In this document: in pieces, positions 1 to 8,484 of the stretch
Layout: each line of letters begins with the position of its first letter
Numbering within the stretch: the first letter of the stretch is position 1
NCBI GenBank assembly: GCA_016793925.1
Contig: JAEULH010000031.1
Location: 1-36,679 of the forward strand
DNA from: Rhodospirillales bacterium
Lineage (GTDB): Bacteria > Pseudomonadota > Alphaproteobacteria > Rhodospirillales > Defluviicoccaceae
DNA length: 36,679 nucleotides
Reading direction: 5' to 3'
Made by a program: the position numbers and the translations under genes
Notes under the pieces: model-generated
The model's input: only the letters and a program-made list of their open reading frames with translations
Database searches by the model: none
What the model was told of the DNA's origin: nothing

Positions 1-60
1 GATTCGAACCCCCGACCCAGCGGTTAACAGCCGCTTGCTCTACCACTGAGCTACTCCGGA
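1..60 (-). tRNA. tRNA-Asn(GTT), 3' end cut by window edge
   Basis: On the minus strand the sequence begins with the acceptor strand TCCGGAG at position 60, followed by a D-arm (GCTCAGTGGTAGAGC), an anticodon loop CTGTTAA with anticodon GTT (Asn), and a T-arm ending GGTTCGAATC. The 3' acceptor strand and any CCA lie beyond position 1, so the gene is incomplete here only because of the window edge. It is the last of three tRNA genes on this strand. Confidence 0.93.
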
Positions 61-67
61 ATGCCCC

Positions 68-141
68 TGGAGGCGCGGACCGGACTCGAACCGGTGTACA
101 CGGCTTTGCAGGCCGCTGCGTAGCCACTCCGCCACCGCGCC
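68..141 (-). tRNA. tRNA-Cys(GCA)
   Basis: Read on the minus strand, the acceptor arms GGCGCGG (135-141) and CCGCGCC (72-78) pair perfectly. The anticodon loop is CCTGCAAA with anticodon GCA (Cys), and the T-arm contains GGTTCGAGTCC. The discriminator base is U, the known identity element for CysRS, and CCA is encoded at 68-70. It is 74 nt long and lies 7 nt upstream of tRNA-Asn, so the two are probably transcribed together. Confidence 0.95.
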
Positions 142-332
142 TTTTCGGCGGAACCCATCGCGCCTTGCGCGCGTGACCCCGCAGCGTCGCCACCATAACT
201 TCGGCCCCGGATGCGGTCAACGCCGCTCGTCACAGACACGTTCTCTGCGACCTTTGGGGACCGTCTTCTCCGAGGGGTGCAGAACGTCCCCCGGCAACGC
301 CACCCGGCCGAGCGCGCGACGCGGTCGCGCTG
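142..332. other. Spacer between tRNA-Ser and tRNA-Cys genes
   Basis: This 191-nt spacer shows no coding frame worth calling and no clear terminator or promoter. It may be processed out of a common tRNA precursor. Confidence 0.35.
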
Positions 333-423
333 TGGCGGATGGGGTGGGATTCGAACCCACGATGGGCTTTTGACCCATACTCCCTTAGCAGGGGAGCGCC
401 TTCGACCACTCGGCCACCCATCC
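333..423 (-). tRNA. tRNA-Ser(GCT)
   Basis: On the minus strand, acceptor GGATGGG (417-423) pairs with CCCATCC near the 3' end, and CCA is encoded at 333-335. The anticodon loop CTGCTAA gives anticodon GCT, which reads AGC/AGU serine codons. The length of about 91 nt and the long variable arm (GGGTCAAAAGCCC-type stem) are typical of tRNA-Ser. It sits 58 nt downstream of the YbaK-type deacylase gene on the same strand. Confidence 0.95.
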
Positions 424-481
424 GGACCCGCAGCATGCGACGGTCAGGTTTAAGGCTTCTACAAGAGCGCCGCGGCGGATG

Positions 482-1006
482 TCAAATGACCCGCGGGTCG
501 GCTTCGTCCGAGGCCGCCGGCTCGGCGATGTTCGCAGCGACGCGACCGCCTGTCAGGCCGACCAGGTCCGCCAGCGAGGTGGCAAAAACGCAGTGCGGAT
601 GTCCCGCCGCGGCGTAGACGACAGGAAAACGCCCAAGCGCTTCGTCGATCACGACCGGAAGTCCGCCCGTTGTGGCGCCGACCGGGGCGACGCCGCCGAT
701 CGTGAAGCCGGTGGTCGATTTGACCGCCCGCGCGTCGGCCATGCGCACAGCGCCGGCGAGGCCGAGAACCGCGGCGACTGCTTCGGCTCGGCAACGCCGA
801 TCGCCGCTGACGAGCGCCAGCACGGGCGCATCGTCGACCAGGAAAACCAGCGATTTCACGATCGCGCCCAGCGCCACCTTCAGCGCCGCGGCAGCCGCGG
901 CCGCGGTGCCGGCGCTGTCGGAAAGGACGATCAGTTCGCTGGCCGACCCGGCGGCGGCAAGGGCCGCGCGCACCCGGCGAACGGGCTCCTTGTCAGCGAT
1001 TCCCAT
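482..1006 (-). CDS. YbaK/ProX-type aminoacyl-tRNA editing deacylase
   Basis: A 174-residue single-domain protein of the YbaK/aminoacyl-tRNA-synthetase-associated domain family. Members hydrolyse mischarged tRNAs in trans (Cys-, Ala- or Ser/Thr-tRNA mischarged on Pro or other tRNAs). Visible family features are the conserved lysine in the beta-strand AIVKSLVFLVDD (Lys51), the TGFTIGGVAPVG loop (about residues 98-109), GGLPVVIDEAL, and the C-terminal GHPHCVFATSLADLVGLTGG stretch. The length is normal for a free-standing family member. The start codon ATG at 1006 follows a GGGAG element. The subfamily (YbaK, ProXp-ala, ProXp-ST) cannot be assigned from the motifs alone, so the substrate is unknown. 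It lies directly upstream of the Ser/Cys/Asn tRNA genes on the same strand. Confidence 0.88.
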   Translation of the reverse strand: MGIADKEPVRRVRAALAAAGSASELIVLSDSAGTAAAAAAALKVALGAIVKSLVFLVDDAPVLALVSGDRRCRAEAVAAVLGLAGAVRMADARAVKSTTGFTIGGVAPVGATTGGLPVVIDEALGRFPVVYAAAGHPHCVFATSLADLVGLTGGRVAANIAEPAASDEADPRVI

Positions 1007-1060
1007 CCTGCGCTCCCATCCGCCAATCCTCCGCGCCGACGATGACCTGCGGCGGGAATC

Positions 1061-1903
1061 TCATGACGACGCGCTCGGAGGCCGAAGCACAGGTGCCTCG
1101 CGCACCGCGCGCAGGCTGTAGGGCGTCGATAGTCCCGCGTCGCTGAGGCGCAGGCGGCCGAGGCGAAGCAGGTCCGACTGAAGGTCGCCGAAATTCCCGC
1201 TTTCGGTCCAGCAGCGCATGGTCACCGTGAATCCGCCGTTCAGGGCGGTGACCAGTACCTGCGGCGCCGGCTCGCGAAGCACCCGCCGGTCCTCGTCGAG
1301 CAGTCCGTGGAGAACGCCCATCGCGCGTTCAAGGTCGTCGGCGTAGCCGACGCTCATGGCGACGTCGAGCCGGCGGGTCGGCAACCGCGAATAGTTCCGG
1401 ATCGTCTTGTTCCAAAGCTGCGAGTTGGGAACCGTGACATAAATGCCGTCGAAGGTGTGGAGCTGGGTCGTGAAGACGCCGATCTCGTCGACGGTCCCGG
1501 CGACGCCGTCGGACTCGATGTAGTCGCCCACTTCGAGCGGGCGGAGAAACAGCAGCATGACCCCGGCAGCGATGTTGGCGAGCGTGCCCTGCAGCGCGAG
1601 ACCGACCGCCAGGCCGGCGGCGCCGACGACGGCGATGATGCTCGTCGTCTGCACGCCGAACTGGGCCAACGCCGCGGTAATCACGAACAGCAGAACGGCG
1701 TAGCGGACCAGGCTGCCGAGCAGCGGCTTCAGCGTCGCATCGATATGGTCGGAGTGCGCGATCAGCCGGCGAACCGACCGGCCGGCCCAGTCCGCGGCGA
1801 ACCAGCCGGCCACGAGCAACACGACGGCGCCGAAGATATTGACGCCCCAGGTCAGGGCCATGTCGAGCAGTTGCTCCGGCGAGGTCGACGTCATTGCGGC
1901 CAT
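1061..1903 (-). CDS. Small-conductance mechanosensitive channel, MscS family
   Basis: A 280-residue inner-membrane channel that opens under membrane tension to release solutes during hypo-osmotic shock. It has three predicted membrane helices (about residues 20-38, 62-83 and 88-120). The pore-lining TM3 is the Gly/Ala-rich VVGAAGLAVGLALQGTLAN followed by IAAGVMLLFLRPLEVGDYIE, the family hallmark, and the cytoplasmic beta domain follows. The length matches E. coli MscS (286 residues). I chose ATG 1903 because GGGGAC lies just upstream and because the longer open frame (to 2125) would run into the divergent HD-GYP gene. The 193-nt gap to that gene probably holds both promoters. Confidence 0.92.
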   Translation of the reverse strand: MAAMTSTSPEQLLDMALTWGVNIFGAVVLLVAGWFAADWAGRSVRRLIAHSDHIDATLKPLLGSLVRYAVLLFVITAALAQFGVQTTSIIAVVGAAGLAVGLALQGTLANIAAGVMLLFLRPLEVGDYIESDGVAGTVDEIGVFTTQLHTFDGIYVTVPNSQLWNKTIRNYSRLPTRRLDVAMSVGYADDLERAMGVLHGLLDEDRRVLREPAPQVLVTALNGGFTVTMRCWTESGNFGDLQSDLLRLGRLRLSDAGLSTPYSLRAVREAPVLRPPSASS

Positions 1904-2096
1904 TGCGTCCCCTGGTCTTTCCCCGGCGCCGGCGACTGTAGGGGTATCGCCGCGGCCTGACCAGCCCCTGCCTCGCCGCTGCCCCATCGCAGAATCAAGG
2001 CGGAGTGGCGGCGGCACGGCATCTGCATGCTGGCGCCAAGCCGGGCGCAGCGTTACGCTTTCGCCTGCAACCGGGGGAAGGTAGCGGGAGAGCGTT

Positions 2097-3263
2097 GTGA
2101 TCGGGATCCGAAACGACGAACCCACGGTTCAGGCGCAGCTCGAGACCGTCCACGACCAGCTTCGCGCCGAGCTTCCCGGGATCGTCCGCATCGGCGTCGC
2201 CGTCTATGACAACCGAACGGATATCCTCACCACCTTCATCCACAGCACCCAGGGAAATGCGCCGTTCGCGCTCTACGAGGCGAAGCTGAGCGCAGTGCCC
2301 TCGCTCGCGGCTCTCGCACGCAACCACTGCGACCGGATCGTCGAGGATCTCGACGCCATGGTCGAGCAGGTGATAGCCGGCGGCGGAACGCCGGGTCAGC
2401 ACACCCGTCAGCTTGTCGAGCACCGCTACCGGTCGAGCTTCACCAAGCCGTTCTACGACCGCGGCGAGCTGTTCGGCTTCCTGTTCTACGACTCCGACCA
2501 GCGCGCCTATTTCTCCGAGGGCGTCATCCGCCACCTCTCGATCTACTCTCACCTGATCTCGCTGATGATCATCCAGGACGCTTCGTTCGATCGCGTCGTC
2601 CGCTCGGCCGTCGACGTCGCAACGCAGTGGAGCCATCTGCGCGATCAGGAAACCGGCGCGCACCTCGACCGGATGTCGCGCTACGCCCGGCTGATCGCCC
2701 GCTCGCTGGCCGGCGAACGGCGGCTGAACGACGAATTCGTCGAGTTCGTCTTCCGCTTCGCGCCGCTCCATGACATCGGCAAGATCGGCGTACCCGACCG
2801 GATCCTGCTCAAGCCCGGCAGGCTGACGGCGGACGAGTTCGAGATCATGAAGGAGCACGTGCCCAAGGGCGTCGAGATGGTCGACACCATGGCGCAACGG
2901 TTCGCCTTCGGCCCGGCGCAGCACATCGATATCCTCCGCAACATCGTTCGCTGCCACCACGAGGCCTTCGACGGCAGCGGCTATCCGGCCGGATTGAAGG
3001 GAGACGCCATCCCGCTCGAAGCGCGGATCGTGACCGTCGGGGACGTGTTCGACGCGCTGACGACGAGGCGACACTACAAGGATGCCTGGAGCAACGCCGC
3101 CGCCTTCGCCTTTCTCGGCGCGCACGCCGGCAAGACCTTCGACGCCGACTGCGTCGCGGCGCTGATTGCGGCGCGCGGCGAAGCCGAAGCGATCCAGTCC
3201 CGCTTCGCCGCCGCCGACGACGGTTTCGCCGGTTTTCACGAGGCCTATTCCGACGCTGTCTGA
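2097..3263 (+). CDS. HD-GYP domain phosphodiesterase with GAF-like N-terminus
   Basis: A 388-residue cytoplasmic protein. The N-terminal 165 residues look like a GAF-type sensor domain. The C-terminal half is an HD-GYP domain, a metal-dependent phosphodiesterase family that degrades cyclic di-GMP. Visible metal-binding and signature residues are the HD pair in APLHDIGKIGVPDR (225-226), His254, HH 287-288, the GYP signature in DGSGYPAGLKG (295-297), and Asp316 in VGDVFDAL, so the catalytic set looks complete. There are no membrane helices. The start is GTG 2097, preceded by GGGAG; no in-frame ATG fits the conserved N-terminus. It is divergent from the MscS gene and followed by a 133-nt gap before the ABC-F gene. 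The ligand of the sensor domain is unknown. Confidence 0.9.
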   Translation: MIGIRNDEPTVQAQLETVHDQLRAELPGIVRIGVAVYDNRTDILTTFIHSTQGNAPFALYEAKLSAVPSLAALARNHCDRIVEDLDAMVEQVIAGGGTPGQHTRQLVEHRYRSSFTKPFYDRGELFGFLFYDSDQRAYFSEGVIRHLSIYSHLISLMIIQDASFDRVVRSAVDVATQWSHLRDQETGAHLDRMSRYARLIARSLAGERRLNDEFVEFVFRFAPLHDIGKIGVPDRILLKPGRLTADEFEIMKEHVPKGVEMVDTMAQRFAFGPAQHIDILRNIVRCHHEAFDGSGYPAGLKGDAIPLEARIVTVGDVFDALTTRRHYKDAWSNAAAFAFLGAHAGKTFDADCVAALIAARGEAEAIQSRFAAADDGFAGFHEAYSDAV

Positions 3264-3396
3264 ACGCTTCCAAGGCGGCAGCGGCTTGGCGAGAACGGCA
3301 GCGCCGTCGGGTGCACCGTTGCGGAACCGCACCGATTTCGATGCGCGGCGACCGGAAACCTTCGACACCGCGACGATCCGAGGCTAGATCCAGGCT

Positions 3397-5304
3397 ATGC
3401 TGATCATATCGGACCTGACCTACCGCATCGGCGCGCGGGTGCTGCTTTCCGGCGCCGATGCGGTCATCGCCGGCGGCCACCGGGTCGGACTTGTCGGTCG
3501 CAACGGTTGCGGCAAGACCACGCTGCTCCGGCTGATCGCCGGCGCGCTCGAGGCCGACGGCGGGCGGATCGAGGTGCCCGCGCGTTGGCGCATCGGCCTC
3601 ACCAGCCAGGAGGCGCCGGACGGCGAGGCCAGCCTGATCGAGACGGTCATTGCCGGCGACCGCGAACTGGTCGCGCTGTCGGCCGAGGCGGACACCGCGA
3701 CCGACGGCCACCGTATTGCCGATATCCATGCCCGGCTCAGCGACATCGGCGCCCATTCCGCGCAAGCCCGGGCCGGGCGGATCCTGGCAGGGCTGGGTTT
3801 CGATCCGGACCAGCAGCAGATGCCGTGCCGGGTCTTCTCCGGCGGCTGGCGGATGCGGGTCGGGCTGGCGGCGCTTCTGTTCAGCGCGCCCGACCTGCTG
3901 TTGCTGGACGAGCCCACCAATCACCTCGATCTCGAAGCGACGATGTGGCTGGAGGAGTATCTTCGCGGCTATGCCGGCACCGTCGTCATCGTCAGCCACG
4001 ACCGCGACCTGCTCAATCGCGTGCCCGAGGAGATCCTCCACTTCGAGGCCGGCAAACTGACGCTGTACGCCGGCAACTACGACCGGTTCGAGCGCGCCCG
4101 CCGCAGCCGACTGGAACTGAATGAGAAGGCCCGAGCCAAACAGGATGCGGAGCGGGCCCGGATCCAGGCGTTCGTCGACCGCTTTCGCTACAAGGCGACC
4201 AAGGCCAAGCAGGCGCAGGCGCGGATCAAGATGCTGGCGCGCCTGGAGCCGATCTCCGCGCTTCAGGAGGAAGCGGAGGTCAGCTTCGACTTTCCGGACC
4301 CCGATCCGCTGCCGCCGCCGTTGATGAGCGCGGACGGCGTCAACCTCGGATACGATGGCGCGGCCGTGCTGAAGGACGTTTCGTTCCGGCTCGACGGCGA
4401 CGATCGCATCGCCCTGCTCGGCGCCAACGGCAACGGCAAGTCGACGCTGATCAAGTTCCTCGCCGGTCGACTGGCGCCGCAGGCCGGACGAACGAGCGTC
4501 TCGCGCAAGATCCGGGTTGGCTACTTCGCACAGCACCAGGCCGACGAACTGGATCTCGCGGCGACGCCCCTGATCGAGATGGGACGCCGGCGGCGCGGCG
4601 ACCCCGAGCAGCGGCTGCGCGCGCATCTCGGTCGCTTCGGCTTCTGTCAGGAGCGGGCGGAGACGCCCGTTTCGGCCTTGTCCGGCGGGGAAAAGGCGCG
4701 GCTGCTATTCGCCCTGATGAGCTGCGACAAGCCGCACCTCCTACTGCTCGACGAACCCACCAACCACCTCGACATCATGGCCCGCGAGGCCCTGATCGAG
4801 GCCATCAATGGCTTCCCCGGCGCTGTCGTCATCGTCAGCCACGACCCGCATGTTCTCGCGCTCACGGCGGATCGCCTGTGGCTGGTCGACGCCGGCCGGG
4901 TGGCGCCCTATGAGGGCGACTTCGACGACTATCGCCGATTCCTGCTCACCCGCGATCGAGGCGACGGTGGCTCCGCCGCCGGCGAGAGAGGCAGGAGCGA
5001 GCCCAGCCGGAAGGAGCAGCGACGGTTGGCGGCGCAACGGCGCGACGCGCTGGCGCCGCTGAAGAAGCGCCTCGCCGAGGCCGAGCGCGCGGTCGCGGGG
5101 CTGGAGGCCGAGAAGGCCGCGCTCCAGCGCGAGCTGGCCGACCCGGCGCTGTATCAGGGCGATCCGGGCCGTCCCGTCGCCTTGCAGACGCGCCTTGTCC
5201 AGGCGGAACGCCGGCTTGCGGACGCCGAGGAGGCATGGCTGACCTTGCAGAGCGAGTGGGAGGAGGCGGAAGCGGGCCTGTCGACAGCGGCCGCCAGGGC
5301 CTGA
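3397..5304 (+). CDS. ABC-F family ATPase (Uup/YheS-like)
   Basis: A 635-residue protein with two ATP-binding cassettes and no membrane helices, typical of ABC-F proteins, which act on ribosomes rather than in transport. Cassette 1 has Walker A GRNGCGKTT (34-42), signature FSGGW (about 146) and Walker B LLLLDEPTNHLD (about 167-178). Cassette 2 has Walker A GANGNGKST (about 342), signature LSGGEK (about 427) and a second LLLLDEPTNHLD (about 448). A charged inter-domain linker rich in Lys/Arg/Gln (240-290) and a C-terminal coiled-coil region (about 525-630) are also present, as in Uup/YheS-type members. The exact subfamily is uncertain. The ATG at 3397 has only a weak AGG nearby. It converges with the GH13 gene. 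Confidence 0.92.
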   Translation: MLIISDLTYRIGARVLLSGADAVIAGGHRVGLVGRNGCGKTTLLRLIAGALEADGGRIEVPARWRIGLTSQEAPDGEASLIETVIAGDRELVALSAEADTATDGHRIADIHARLSDIGAHSAQARAGRILAGLGFDPDQQQMPCRVFSGGWRMRVGLAALLFSAPDLLLLDEPTNHLDLEATMWLEEYLRGYAGTVVIVSHDRDLLNRVPEEILHFEAGKLTLYAGNYDRFERARRSRLELNEKARAKQDAERARIQAFVDRFRYKATKAKQAQARIKMLARLEPISALQEEAEVSFDFPDPDPLPPPLMSADGVNLGYDGAAVLKDVSFRLDGDDRIALLGANGNGKSTLIKFLAGRLAPQAGRTSVSRKIRVGYFAQHQADELDLAATPLIEMGRRRRGDPEQRLRAHLGRFGFCQERAETPVSALSGGEKARLLFALMSCDKPHLLLLDEPTNHLDIMAREALIEAINGFPGAVVIVSHDPHVLALTADRLWLVDAGRVAPYEGDFDDYRRFLLTRDRGDGGSAAGERGRSEPSRKEQRRLAAQRRDALAPLKKRLAEAERAVAGLEAEKAALQRELADPALYQGDPGRPVALQTRLVQAERRLADAEEAWLTLQSEWEEAEAGLSTAAARA

Positions 5305-5341
5305 CCAGGGCCTGACGACGGCCGCGACGCGCCTCAGCGCC

Positions 5342-6820
5342 TCAGTCGGTCGCCATCTCGAACACGTGGTAGCCCCAGGGCGGCATGTCGACGAACAGAC
5401 CGGCGGCGGCAAGCTCGTCGCCGCTGCGCACATAGCGCACGTCGCTCATGAGATCGACGAGACGCACCGCCTTGCGCCGCAGGTCCGCCAGGGCGAGCGG
5501 CAGGCGGCATTGCCCGGCCGCATGGCTGTAATTGACGACGCAGAGGACGCGAGCACCGTCGCCACCCTCCCAGACGCAGGCGATGAAACCTTCGTAGGTC
5601 CGGTCATTCTCGCCGGCGGGCCGGGGGTCGATGCGACGCCAGGCGCCGTTGCGAAAGAGCGGCCGTTTCAGAACCGCCAGCAGGCGGTCGTAGAAGGCGG
5701 CCAACGCCGGATCACGCGCCTCATCCGGCCCTCGCCCGAGGTGCATGGGGATGCGGATCTTCCGACCTTCGAGCTGGCCCTGATGGAAAAAACGCAGGCC
5801 CGGCGACAGGTAGGTAACCACCGCCGCGGCCCGGTGCGTCGCCAGAGGGAACGCCGCCGCCGCGCGCGGCTCGTCGTGGTTCTCGAGGAAGCGCGCCAGC
5901 TTGTTCTGGAAGTCGAGGTCGGCGACGAGATGATCGCGTACACCCGGCGCGTTGCGTTCGCGCAGCCGGTCATAGAGCCGCTTGTCATAGGTGTAGTCGA
6001 AGCCCTCCTGCTGCAGCGACCACTCGAGGTCCCAGTAGACTTCGGCCATGAAGGTGAAACCCGGATGGTTGCGGCGCACCCTGGCGATGGCTTCCGGCCA
6101 GAAGGAACTCGCCGCCCGCCCCCAGGTCTTGCGGAACACCTCCGGGAGGACGAGCATCGCCATGTCGCAGCGCACGCCGTCGCACTGGCCGGCAACGGAG
6201 ACCAGTTCGCGACACTGGGCCTCGCGCAAATCGGCGTTGGCGAAGTCGAGCTGAAGCGTATCCGGCCAGCCGGGAAAATACGGATCGCGGCCGTGGGCGA
6301 TGATGCTGGGGCCGGCTCCGGTGTCGACCTGGACCCAGTTCTCCGGCGCGCGGGCCAGATCGGCGTCCGTTCCGTGAACGTAGAAGTCGGGGTCCTCCTC
6401 AACCCAGTGGTGATCGACTGCCGTGTGGTTCGGGACGAAGTCCAGCATCAGGGCCAAACCGCGCCGGCGCATCCGTTCGCGCAGGCGCGCAAGAGCCGAC
6501 GGCCCACCGAGGGCTGCGTGAACCCGGTAGCGGGTTATCGCGAAGCCCGAGCCGCAGATGTCTTCGGGGCTGAGATCCGGGAGGACCGCGCGATACTCCT
6601 GCTGCCACTGCGGGTTCTCGCGGGAGACCCTGCGGCCGAATTCGCCGGTCTGCCAGACGCCCAGCAGCCAGACCCAGTCGAAGCCGAGGTCGGTGATCCG
6701 GTCGAGCGCGGCGTCGTCGACGTCGTCCAGGGTGGCGGTGCGACCGAGACGCCGGCCGATGCGGGTCAGCCAGACGCGCGTGTTGATCTGATAAAGGGCG
6801 GGACAGGTGACGGCCATCAT
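5342..6820 (-). CDS. GH13 alpha-amylase family glycoside hydrolase, cytoplasmic
   Basis: A 492-residue (beta/alpha)8-barrel glycosidase with no signal peptide, so it probably acts on intracellular alpha-glucans or oligosaccharides. The four GH13 conserved regions are visible: DFVPNH (about 127), GVRCDMAML with the nucleophile Asp (about 216), FMAEVYWD with the acid/base Glu (about 257), and ENHDEPR with the transition-state Asp (about 314). The C-terminus is an all-beta domain. The ATG at 6820 overlaps the gluQ stop as ATGA, implying translational coupling. An open frame continues upstream to 7456, but there it is only a shadow of gluQ. The substrate cannot be told from the motifs; glycogen-derived maltodextrin is one guess. 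Confidence 0.9.
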   Translation of the reverse strand: MMAVTCPALYQINTRVWLTRIGRRLGRTATLDDVDDAALDRITDLGFDWVWLLGVWQTGEFGRRVSRENPQWQQEYRAVLPDLSPEDICGSGFAITRYRVHAALGGPSALARLRERMRRRGLALMLDFVPNHTAVDHHWVEEDPDFYVHGTDADLARAPENWVQVDTGAGPSIIAHGRDPYFPGWPDTLQLDFANADLREAQCRELVSVAGQCDGVRCDMAMLVLPEVFRKTWGRAASSFWPEAIARVRRNHPGFTFMAEVYWDLEWSLQQEGFDYTYDKRLYDRLRERNAPGVRDHLVADLDFQNKLARFLENHDEPRAAAAFPLATHRAAAVVTYLSPGLRFFHQGQLEGRKIRIPMHLGRGPDEARDPALAAFYDRLLAVLKRPLFRNGAWRRIDPRPAGENDRTYEGFIACVWEGGDGARVLCVVNYSHAAGQCRLPLALADLRRKAVRLVDLMSDVRYVRSGDELAAAGLFVDMPPWGYHVFEMATD

Positions 6821-7764
6821 GACGGCGCTGGCACGCGTGCGCGCTGTCGCGCCGACGAGGATACCGGCGAGGCGCCGGAGCGCGAGCCGTCCCCGAAAGC
6901 CGCGGTCATTGCCGTCGCCATCGCGCGCACGGCCCCCGGTCCATGGCCGGCAGCGCGCAACGCACGGATCGTCGTGTCGCCGTCGCGCTTGGCGAGGCGG
7001 CGGCCGGTCGCGTCGCGGCACAGCACGTGGTGGTGCCATACCGGCGGCGCAAGGTCGAGAAGCGCGTAAAGGAGACGGTGGATGTGGCTTGCCTCGAACA
7101 GATCCTCGCCGCGGGTGACCTCCGTCACCTGCTGTTCGGCATCGTCGACGACGACCGCGAGATGATAGCTCGCCGCCACATCCTTGCGCGCGAGGACCAC
7201 GTCGCCGAAACGCTCCGGCGCCGCCGCCTGCGGGCCGCGCACTCGATCCGTCCACGCCAGCGGGCCGGTCATGGCGACCGCCCGCGCCATGTCGAGGCGG
7301 AGGGCGCAGGGTTGCCCGGCGGCGATACGCCGGCGCCGCTCGGTGCCGCCGAGCTTGCGGCAGGTTCCGGGGTACCGGAACGAGCCGTCCGGCGCGAGGG
7401 CGTGCGGCGCACCGACGGCCGCGGCGACCTCGTCGGCGATTTCCCGGCGGGTGCAAAAGCAGGGGTAGGTGACACCCAGCGCATCGAGTCGCGCCAAAGC
7501 CTTGGCGTAAAAGGCCATCCGCTCCGACTGGCGAACGACCGGCTGCTCCCAGCGCAGCCCCAGCCAGGCGAGATCATCGAGGTTGCGAACGATAAAGTCC
7601 TCCCGGCACCGCCCGGCATCGAGATCTTCGACACGCACGATGAAGCGGCCGCCACCGCAGGCGGCGAGGTCATGCGCGTAGATAGCGGCGAAGGCATGAC
7701 CAAGGTGCAGATCGCCGGTCGGGCTCGGCGCGAAGCGGCTCACGGTCGTCGTGGTGGGCGTCAT
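6817..7764 (-). CDS. gluQ: Glutamyl-Q tRNA(Asp) synthetase
   Basis: A 315-residue paralogue of the GluRS catalytic core that attaches glutamate to the queuosine base in the anticodon of tRNA(Asp). Evidence: the class I signature SRFAPSPTGDLHLGHAF (9-25) includes the HIGH-type motif HLGH. Candidate zinc ligands are Cys102, Cys104 and Cys135 (PCFCTRR, YPGTCRKL). The anticodon-binding domain of true GluRS is absent, and the length matches GluQ (about 300). The KMSKS-equivalent is a degenerate KRDGDTTIRAL near the C-terminus. I chose ATG 7764 because the conserved sequence starts there. It is the middle gene of a ferredoxin-gluQ-GH13 run, with a 4-nt overlap downstream. Confidence 0.93.
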   Translation of the reverse strand: MTPTTTTVSRFAPSPTGDLHLGHAFAAIYAHDLAACGGGRFIVRVEDLDAGRCREDFIVRNLDDLAWLGLRWEQPVVRQSERMAFYAKALARLDALGVTYPCFCTRREIADEVAAAVGAPHALAPDGSFRYPGTCRKLGGTERRRRIAAGQPCALRLDMARAVAMTGPLAWTDRVRGPQAAAPERFGDVVLARKDVAASYHLAVVVDDAEQQVTEVTRGEDLFEASHIHRLLYALLDLAPPVWHHHVLCRDATGRRLAKRDGDTTIRALRAAGHGPGAVRAMATAMTAAFGDGSRSGASPVSSSARQRARVPAPS

Positions 7765-7822
7765 GATGGGCCCGATCCATGTTGGCGTCGCGCTTGGGCT
7801 GCGAACGTGCGCACGAAGGCCG

Positions 7823-8176
7823 TCACAGGCAACCGAGTTGCGTGCTGAAGCGGACCTCGATGTCTTCGTCGTCGCCGAGCCGGTACTGACAGGCGAGACG
7901 CGCATGAACGCCCGGCCCGCCGGCGGCGTCAAGTCGTCCCGTGGCGGCGAGGAAGAAAGCCTCGGCCTCCGTCGGCGGCCGGCTCGAGCCGGCACGCGCT
8001 TCGACCTCGACAAGGCAGGCGCCGCAATCTCCCGACCCGCAGTTCGACAGGAGCGGAACCTTGTAGGCCCTGGCTACGGAAAGGATCGTCGCCGGCGCGA
8101 CGGCGGCTCCCAGAGCGCCGCCCGGTAACTTCACCGACCTGCTCTTGCCGTCGAACAGAAACCTGAGCGTCGCCAA
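7823..8176 (-). CDS. 2Fe-2S ferredoxin
   Basis: A 117-residue plant/adrenodoxin-type ferredoxin fold that carries one [2Fe-2S] cluster for electron transfer. Cluster ligands are Cys46, Cys51, Cys54 (CGSGDCGAC, spacing CX4CX2C) and Cys96 in RLACQYRL. The best start is the TTG at 8176, which is preceded at good spacing by a near-perfect Shine-Dalgarno (GGGGGAGG); a longer frame to 8242 has no such site. It lies 58 nt upstream of gluQ on the same strand. The redox partner is not evident from the neighbours. Confidence 0.88.
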   Translation of the reverse strand: MATLRFLFDGKSRSVKLPGGALGAAVAPATILSVARAYKVPLLSNCGSGDCGACLVEVEARAGSSRPPTEAEAFFLAATGRLDAAGGPGVHARLACQYRLGDDEDIEVRFSTQLGCL

Positions 8177-8484
8177 GTCGCCTCCCCCCAACCGCCGATC
8201 CGCCTCGCCGTGCGCCGAATGCACTCGGCCGAACCGGCGCACCTGGTCTTCAGGTCGTCACCGGGGCTCCCCGGCGCAATCGCCTGGCGCGCGCATGACA
8301 CCGCTTTTCTTCACGGCGGCAACGACGGGTGATGGCTCTCGGTCAGCTTCGCCGCGACCGGGAAGCTTTCGGGTGGTGGCGCGCCCGGGCATTACGGGCC
8401 AGCAGCTTCGCCTGAGCATGCGCGATCGCAAGCGTCGCGGAAGAGGGGCAAGTCTTCCGACGCAGCCCCTCCGCACGCGAAACG
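8177..8484. other. Intergenic region between RTX gene and ferredoxin gene
   Basis: These 308 nt lie between two minus-strand genes, so they should hold the promoter of the ferredoxin-gluQ-GH13 run. Only the Shine-Dalgarno next to 8176 is clear. I see no convincing -35/-10 pair, intrinsic terminator, or coding frame with protein-like composition. Confidence 0.4.

Noticed and set aside
2845..4626. 593-residue open frame antisense to the HD-GYP and ABC-F genes
   Set aside because: It is Arg/Pro/Gly-rich with no motif and lies opposite two well-supported genes; such shadows are expected in GC-rich DNA.
6821..7456. In-frame upstream extension of the GH13 hydrolase
   Set aside because: The extension overlaps gluQ in another frame and has shadow composition; the ATGA overlap at 6817-6820 gives the natural start.
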